A stretch of 12,500 bases of DNA, taken from assembly GCA_012295275.1 (NCBI GenBank), contig CM022673.1, positions 26,257,261-26,269,760 of the forward strand. Direction: 5' to 3'. Below the pieces are notes generated by a model. It was not told the DNA's origin and did not search any database. It saw nothing but the letters and a program-made list of their open reading frames with translations. Each line of letters opens with the position of its first letter. The stretch's first letter is position 1. The DNA is from Chrysomallon squamiferum. Lineage: Eukaryota > Mollusca > Gastropoda > Neomphalida > Peltospiridae. The position numbers and the translations under genes are program-made. Positions 8,881-12,500 of the stretch are shown here, in pieces.

Positions 8881-8931
8881 TTCGTTAATGTTACCTCTGG
8901 GCCAATCTTACATTCCTGTTACAATCACTTA
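8881..8931. repeat. Right copy of the 51-bp direct repeat
   Basis: Partner of 8570-8620 at a 311-bp offset. It begins TTCGTTAATGTTACC and ends ACAATCACTTA. It marks the right border of the regular part of the array. The sequence after it returns to degenerate units up to about 8985. Confidence 0.85.
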
Positions 8932-8990
8932 CATTTTGTTATTGTTACTGAGACCTACATTTTACTTCTGTTATAACAATCACCAATAGA

Positions 8991-9229
8991 CTGATCTGAA
9001 TGAATGAATATATATACACAGATTTGGTGATATCTCAACAGTTGTTCTCAATCAAACACAAATTTTTGTTTTCTTTTTGAATTATTATAATTATTGAAGA
9101 CGAAACGATTACCGCACTCCGAAAGTCTAATGAATATATTTCTGAGTAAATCTTTTAACAAACATCGTCACCCAGATCATAAATAAAATCAAAAAATATT
9201 TAAAAAATATTAAAAAAAACGTTACATAA
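8991..9229. other. AT-rich non-coding DNA
   Basis: No gene or clear repeat is seen. AAAATATTTAAAAAATATTAAAAAAA at about 9190-9218 is a simple A/T tract. Confidence 0.45.
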
Positions 9230-9480
9230 CATCGCTGATGGCCGCGCACAGGTTAGAATGGAATAAAAAGGTGCACCAAGAATGACCAATCACGCCTGAG
9301 GCAAAGCGGTCCAACACTGGGTTGCAGCCCACTGCTCGGCTTTAATTGAGATAAAGTCAGTGATTACGGCTGCTTTAAGTAGGCCTACGACATGCAGATA
9401 ATGGGGAAATAACACAGCACAGAGGAAGACGCAAAGCCGCCACTCACGCAAGCAAGTGGTTTGAAAGCTCGCTAATTGTA
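9230..9480 (+). other. GC-richer block, possible upstream exon or regulatory region
   Basis: Composition shifts to near-balanced and simple repeats are absent. On the plus strand there is an ACCAATCA (CCAAT-box-like) near 9288 and a GGAATAAAAAGG near 9260. The block ends at ATTGTAAGT, whose GTAAGT at 9478-9483 is a good donor match. If it were spliced to 10075, the joined frame would have a TAA immediately upstream, so the block could only be untranslated leader. Conserved non-coding DNA is an equally good reading. No protein similarity was recognised on either strand. Confidence 0.25.
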
Positions 9481-9572
9481 AGTCTCCAAGTCTGAATAAG
9501 CTGACCGTTGTTACGCTTTCATCTGCACGTAGCTGTTGTTTTCAGCTCATTACTCGTGTACGCAACGATTTA

Positions 9573-9574
<2 letters not shown>

Positions 9575-9619
<45 letters not shown>
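9575..9619. repeat. (GT)n microsatellite
   Basis: About 22 uninterrupted GT units. A forward open frame from 9508 to 9702 runs through it with a hydrophobic stretch before the repeat. It lacks an ATG and is judged accidental. Confidence 0.97.
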
Positions 9620-9620
<1 letters not shown>

Positions 9621-9769
9621 TAAACAGTACCTGCTTGTCGCTGGAAGATCTGTAATTCTCACAATTAAACAGCAACTGTTAAAGGGATTAACTCATTCGT
9701 AGACGTAACTTCCTGCTCTTTGATTTTGTATATTCCGGACGGATTGGACCAGAAGGATGTGTTGTTCTT

Positions 9770-9849
9770 GTTGTTATTATTATTACCTTTTTGTTAGCGT
9801 TTGAGAAAAAAAAAATAATAATAATAAAAAGTAATAATAATAATAATTA
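9770..9849. repeat. ATT and TAA trinucleotide runs in opposite orientation
   Basis: A short (TTA)n run at about 9772-9785 is followed, after CCTTTTTGTTAGCGTTTGAG, by an A-run and (ATA)n/(TAA)n runs at about 9808-9849. The two halves are complementary and could form a hairpin. Confidence 0.85.
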
Positions 9850-10064
9850 AAGTTTAAGCGAGCAAACTGATGGGTTTAAATGAGTAAAATACCTGAGAAA
9901 CATCTGCTCCACAGTGAATACTCATTTCACTAACAGACCGCGGCAAGAAAACACCACATGACCAGGAAATCGTTACGGAACGCGACTAATTCCACACCTT
10001 TCGACGGTACTGAATTCTCTTTTTTTGTGTTCAAAGAAGCATGTGTTAATTCGATGAAACGTCT

Positions 10065-10074
10065 TTGCTTGCAG
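10065..10074 (+). other. Candidate 3' splice site (acceptor)
   Basis: TTGCTTGCAG, with the G of AG at 10074, precedes the receptor exon. The pyrimidine tract is short but acceptable, and a TTAAT branch-like motif lies about 25 bases upstream. The AG falls after the last in-frame stop (10055-10057), so using it keeps the whole downstream frame open. It would be a phase 2 junction. Confidence 0.55.
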
Positions 10075-10448
10075 GAGGTTTGTCGCTTCTGTCTGCCCTG
10101 CCCCTAAACCGAGCAGCGATAGTGAACGAGACAAAGTAGAATTAGCCCGTCTTTTACGTGAATGTATGTGTCTGTGTGTTAAACACGAAAAGCGGAGAAT
10201 GGAAGACTTTGAACATAGCGAGATGCTGTTCGAAATGAAGCTTTTGAATGATAAGAAACTGTGTGATGCTGTTGTTGCTGCTGCTGCTGCTGCTGATGAT
10301 GATGATAGAGTGAATGCCCTTTTTTCAGAGCCCGGTGTTTCCTACTGCAACACAACTTGGGATGGGTTCAGTTGCTGGCCCAGAACGCCCGAAAATACCT
10401 TGGCTGTGATGTCGTGTCCTAAGGATATATACGGCGTTGACCCTACAA
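10075..10448 (+). CDS. Class B GPCR exon: N-terminal part of hormone-receptor domain
   Basis: This exon encodes part of the extracellular ligand-binding domain of a secretin-family (class B1) neuropeptide receptor, which at the plasma membrane binds peptide hormone and couples to G proteins. Numbering from the ATG at 10166, four of the six conserved cysteines are present (C33, C61, C70, C84), together with D66 of the WDG motif, W71 in CWPRTP, P85 and G90. NTT at 62-64 is a glycosylation site. CNTTWDG and the final GVDPT recall calcitonin/DH31/PDF receptors, while CWPRT and LAV recall CRF/DH44 receptors, so the subfamily is open. The frame is also open upstream to the acceptor-like TTGCTTGCAG ending at 10074, and closed by TGA at 10055. 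No signal peptide is encoded, so an upstream coding exon is likely and ATG 10166 may not be the start. C33-C61 spacing is widened by an Ala6-Asp4 run. The last two cysteines and all membrane helices lie outside the window. Confidence 0.85.
10277..10306 (+). repeat. In-frame (GCT)6(GAT)4 coding repeat
   Basis: Six GCT codons followed directly by four GAT codons give Ala6-Asp4 between the first and second cysteines of the receptor domain. The codons are identical within each run, which is the mark of recent slippage rather than selected protein sequence. The run follows two GTT codons, so the whole segment is a T-ended GNT stretch. Confidence 0.95.
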
Positions 10449-10455
10449 GTAAGTA
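10449..10455 (+). other. 5' splice site (donor) of the receptor exon
   Basis: GTAAGTA follows ACAA and is a near-ideal donor. It leaves one base of a codon on the upstream exon (phase 1). The open frame stops two codons further on (TAA at 10454), as expected for intron sequence, and protein-like composition ends at the same point. Confidence 0.85.
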
Positions 10456-11565
10456 AATTCAATTTTTTGTTTTATTTGATGAAATATAATTCAATTACGT
10501 AATATAAAAAAAATGTAATTAATTTTCCCTTGAAATCAACTGGGAGCATGGTTTACAAAGCGAATCGTTATGTTCTTTGGAAAAAGTTTATAATTAAGCA
10601 TTTTGATTTCTTTTGTTAACAGTTAGTACGCAGTAAAAATTCATGAAGATGAAAGGGAATTTTGATATTTAGGAGTCATCTTGTCATTCCTAGTCAGTTT
10701 TATTGTGATTCAGTAAAATGGCTGTATAGGAATCATACAAATGTAAATTTTGTTTAAAATATCAAATTATTACAACGATAAACTACTGTTTGCCGTTCTT
10801 ACAGTAATGTTATTTAAAAATAAAAAATAAAAAAAATCCTAAATTTTATTTCCAAATCAAAAGATTTTTTATATGAGTCTATTCTTTGTTAATAATAAAG
10901 TTTAGCAATAATATAACAGATCTGCAATGTTTTGTCCTTAATGACGTTTCGTTGTTCCTTTTATTTTTAATTTTTTTTTAATATGTCAAATGATGTCAAA
11001 TAATAAATAAAAATTAAAAACTGAAAGAAAGAAAAAACCCACAGAAAATGTCAGTGATATGTTGATAGACACGGAATTGATTCACACATTCAGATTAGTT
11101 TACATTCGTAATTAGTAAGAGAATCATTAACAAAGATATCATCCTATATTTTTCAATTCTTAGAAAAATAAATAATAAAAAAATAAATAAATAAAAATGG
11201 CGTCTCAGTGAATCGTCTAGGTTATTAATGTCGTATTTTACATCAGAAATATTATCTGGCTAAAAGTAAATAGAAGTCGCTTGAAATGTATTTAATTTAC
11301 TACCTAATATTACCTAATCTCGTCACATTATTAAAAATGGTCAGATTTGGTTATTAGTTATAAAACTCATCAATAATAAAAATCAGTGACTGATCGTTTT
11401 TCCATCTTCATGTATATTCATGAATGACAAAAATATAATAATTAAAAAGTGCTACAGACGAAAGAGATAAACAAAAATTTCTGTCATTTTTATTTCTTTT
11501 ACAATGGAATTGCACACAATTCAGTCTCGATTTATTTTATTGATAAATAAGCAAAATTTTTATTA

Positions 11566-11659
<94 letters not shown>
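11566..11659. repeat. (AAT)16(ATT)15 perfect palindrome
   Basis: Sixteen AAT units run directly into fifteen ATT units around a central AATT. Positions 11569-11612 and 11613-11656 are exact reverse complements, an 88-bp palindrome with no spacer. It is followed by TAAATAAATAAAT and CAAAT/AAATC repeats to about 11715. Such sequences can extrude a cruciform and are prone to deletion in cloning, so the copy number may be uncertain. Confidence 0.97.
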
Positions 11660-11784
11660 ATTATAATAAATAAATAAATCAAATCAAAATCAAAATAAAA
11701 CAAATCAAAACAAGTTAACAGGAAAAATGTATTTCTAATGCCGCCATTTTCTAACAGGTTGCTAAGCTACTTTAACTTTTACTC

Positions 11785-11796
11785 TACGTGCACGTA
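11785..11796. promoter_or_regulatory. 12-bp palindrome TACGTGCACGTA
   Basis: A perfect palindrome with two overlapping ACGTG cores, the kind bound by bHLH-PAS or bZIP proteins. It lies in a more balanced stretch (about 11735-12000). Function is unproven. Confidence 0.3.
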
Positions 11797-11901
11797 ATTT
11801 CTGCTGAGGAAATGGTTCAGAGGATTTAGAGCGTAACAAAACGGAAACGTTTTCAAACAATGTAATAAACGTTATTCGTCCAGAAAGCACTATAATGGTG
11901 G

Positions 11902-11963
11902 TTATTTAGGTCAGCCGGTCACGTGACTGGTTCAGTTGTGTGTGTTCCGGTTGACCTAAATAA
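11902..11963. repeat. Nested inverted repeat around CACGTG
   Basis: TTATTTAGGTCAGCCGG (11902-11918) pairs with CCGGTTGACCTAAATAA (11947-11963) at 16 of 17 positions. Between them, CCGGTCACGTGACTGG (11915-11930) is itself a near-palindrome (14 of 16) centred on the E-box CACGTG. It could be a tiny foldback element or a regulatory hairpin. No target-site duplication was found. Confidence 0.7.
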
Positions 11964-12039
11964 ACATTCGTAGGCGTGATTTTCGAAACAGAGATGCCTA
12001 AAGGAAAGACAATTACTTCTAAGGTGTTTTTTCTTCTTC

Positions 12040-12064
12040 TTTTTTTTTTTTTTTTTTTTTTTTT
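12040..12064. repeat. Poly(T) tract of about 25 bases
   Basis: A T-run preceded by CTT repeats. On the minus strand it would be a poly(A) run, but the adjoining sequence shows no recognisable SINE, LINE or processed transcript, so I make no retroposon claim. Confidence 0.95.
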
Positions 12065-12225
12065 CCATGTTATTTTGATTTCTTTGTCGAATTCAGTGTC
12101 TATTTATAAAAATGATACTTCAACGAAAGGAAGCAAATATCATATACAAAAATAATTGTTTCTACTTATTTCAGCATAAATTGGTCCTGCAAGTAACTTT
12201 AGTGTATACAACTGGTTACGTAGTA

Positions 12226-12232
12226 AAAAAAA

Positions 12233-12265
<33 letters not shown>
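12226..12265. repeat. (AAT)n trinucleotide run
   Basis: An A-run of nine followed by about ten ATA/TAA units. Same texture as the repeat at 11566. Confidence 0.95.
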
Positions 12266-12266
<1 letters not shown>

Positions 12267-12306
12267 TAAATAAATACAAAGATGTTATTCTATATTTTTA
12301 CTTCGA

Positions 12307-12480
12307 TATTATTATTATTATTATCATTATCATTATTATATTTCATCATTATTGTATTATCATAATTATCATTATTATTGTTATCATCATCATTATTATT
12401 ATTATTATTATCGTTATGGTGATGATGATAATGATGATGATGATTATTATTATTATTATTGTAGTAGTAGTAGTAGTAGT
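12307..12480. repeat. ATT/ATC/GAT/TAG trinucleotide repeat field
   Basis: Interspersed (ATT)n and (ATC)n on the plus strand to about 12414 give way to (GAT)n, then (ATT)n at about 12444-12461 and (GTA)n at 12462-12480. The ATC-rich and GAT-rich parts are complementary and can pair. No coding frame is supported. Confidence 0.9.
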
Positions 12481-12500
12481 ATTTGCACTTGCATTTACAT

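Larger units (their letters stand above)
8088..8990. repeat. Degenerate 26-32-bp pyrimidine-rich tandem array
   Basis: The whole stretch is built from variants of one phrase, roughly CACCTACATTTCATTATTG followed by TTACCAT, repeated with drift. The clearest section has units starting at 8615, 8641, 8667, 8693 and 8719 (26 bp apart) and then at 8751, 8783 and 8815 (32 bp apart). The longer units carry an extra six bases near TCATTACC. Forward frames of 69 and 95 codons in the left half are rich in Y, H, I and T as a result of the base composition and are not convincing genes. The plus strand carries a strong excess of T and C over A and G. Confidence 0.85.
10449..12500 (+). other. Intron of the receptor gene, continuing beyond the window
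   Basis: Very AT-rich DNA with many stop codons in all frames. I looked for an acceptor followed by the expected next receptor segment, with the fifth cysteine and the GxW motif, and found none. The intron is therefore longer than 2050 bp. It carries the repeats and palindromes listed separately. Parts at 10456-11560 hold only A/T-rich sequence with short A- and T-runs. Confidence 0.7.

Noticed and set aside
9238-9285. Short frame MAAHRLEWNKKVHQE in the GC-richer block
   Set aside because: Only 15 codons before a stop, with no strong splice site rescuing it in frame.
9508-9702. Possible secreted peptide with hydrophobic N-terminus, or the missing receptor signal-peptide exon
   Set aside because: It has no ATG (the frame opens at TTG just after a TGA), and its middle is translated GT repeat.
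12031-12064. Poly(T) as the tail of a minus-strand retroposon
   Set aside because: No SINE or LINE sequence, promoter boxes or target-site duplication could be recognised next to it.

Overview
The window looks like non-coding DNA of an AT-rich animal genome, most likely a lophotrochozoan and plausibly a mollusc. Supporting signs are very dense simple-sequence repeats, small non-autonomous DNA transposons, minisatellites, no long open frames, and one recognisable exon of a neuropeptide-receptor-type gene with metazoan splice signals. The taxon is an inference from texture and gene type, because no diagnostic marker is present.

The only well-supported protein-coding segment is an exon at 10075-10448 (+). 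It encodes the first two thirds of the extracellular hormone-receptor domain of a class B (secretin-family) G-protein-coupled receptor. It begins after an acceptor-like TTGCTTGCAG and ends at a strong GTAAGTA donor (phase 1). The rest of the receptor, including the last two cysteines of the domain and the seven membrane helices, must lie beyond position 12500. So 10449-12500 is read as intron, and everything upstream as upstream intron, 5' flank or intergenic DNA.

Layout: 1-544 unique AT-rich DNA; 545-676 compound TG/TCTG/AG microsatellite; 1218-1725 twelve-copy 41-bp minisatellite; 1726-3700 AT-rich unique DNA with a few hairpins; 3717-3785 AT/GT run; 3923-4174 21-bp tandem array; 4258-4306 CTA run; 4723-4915 foldback element with 83-bp arms; 5138-5903 several microsatellites around a homeodomain-type motif cluster; 6358-6615 a 258-bp MITE flanked by TA; 7271-7594 a more complex block with a perfect PAR-bZIP-type palindrome; 7856-7978 ATAC/AC run; 8088-8990 degenerate 26-32-bp array; 9230-9480 GC-richer block ending in a GTAAGT; 10075-10448 the receptor exon; 10449-12500 intron with a perfect 88-bp AAT/ATT palindrome, nested palindromes around CACGTG, and trinucleotide repeats.

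No tRNA, rRNA, CRISPR array, complete transposase or viral gene was recognised. Other open frames longer than 60 codons are created mainly by repeats whose period is a multiple of three or by alternating dinucleotides. The window holds no clear new multi-gene system. The points most worth attention are the receptor exon with its Ala/Asp insert, the two strictly phased minisatellites, the foldback element and the MITE.
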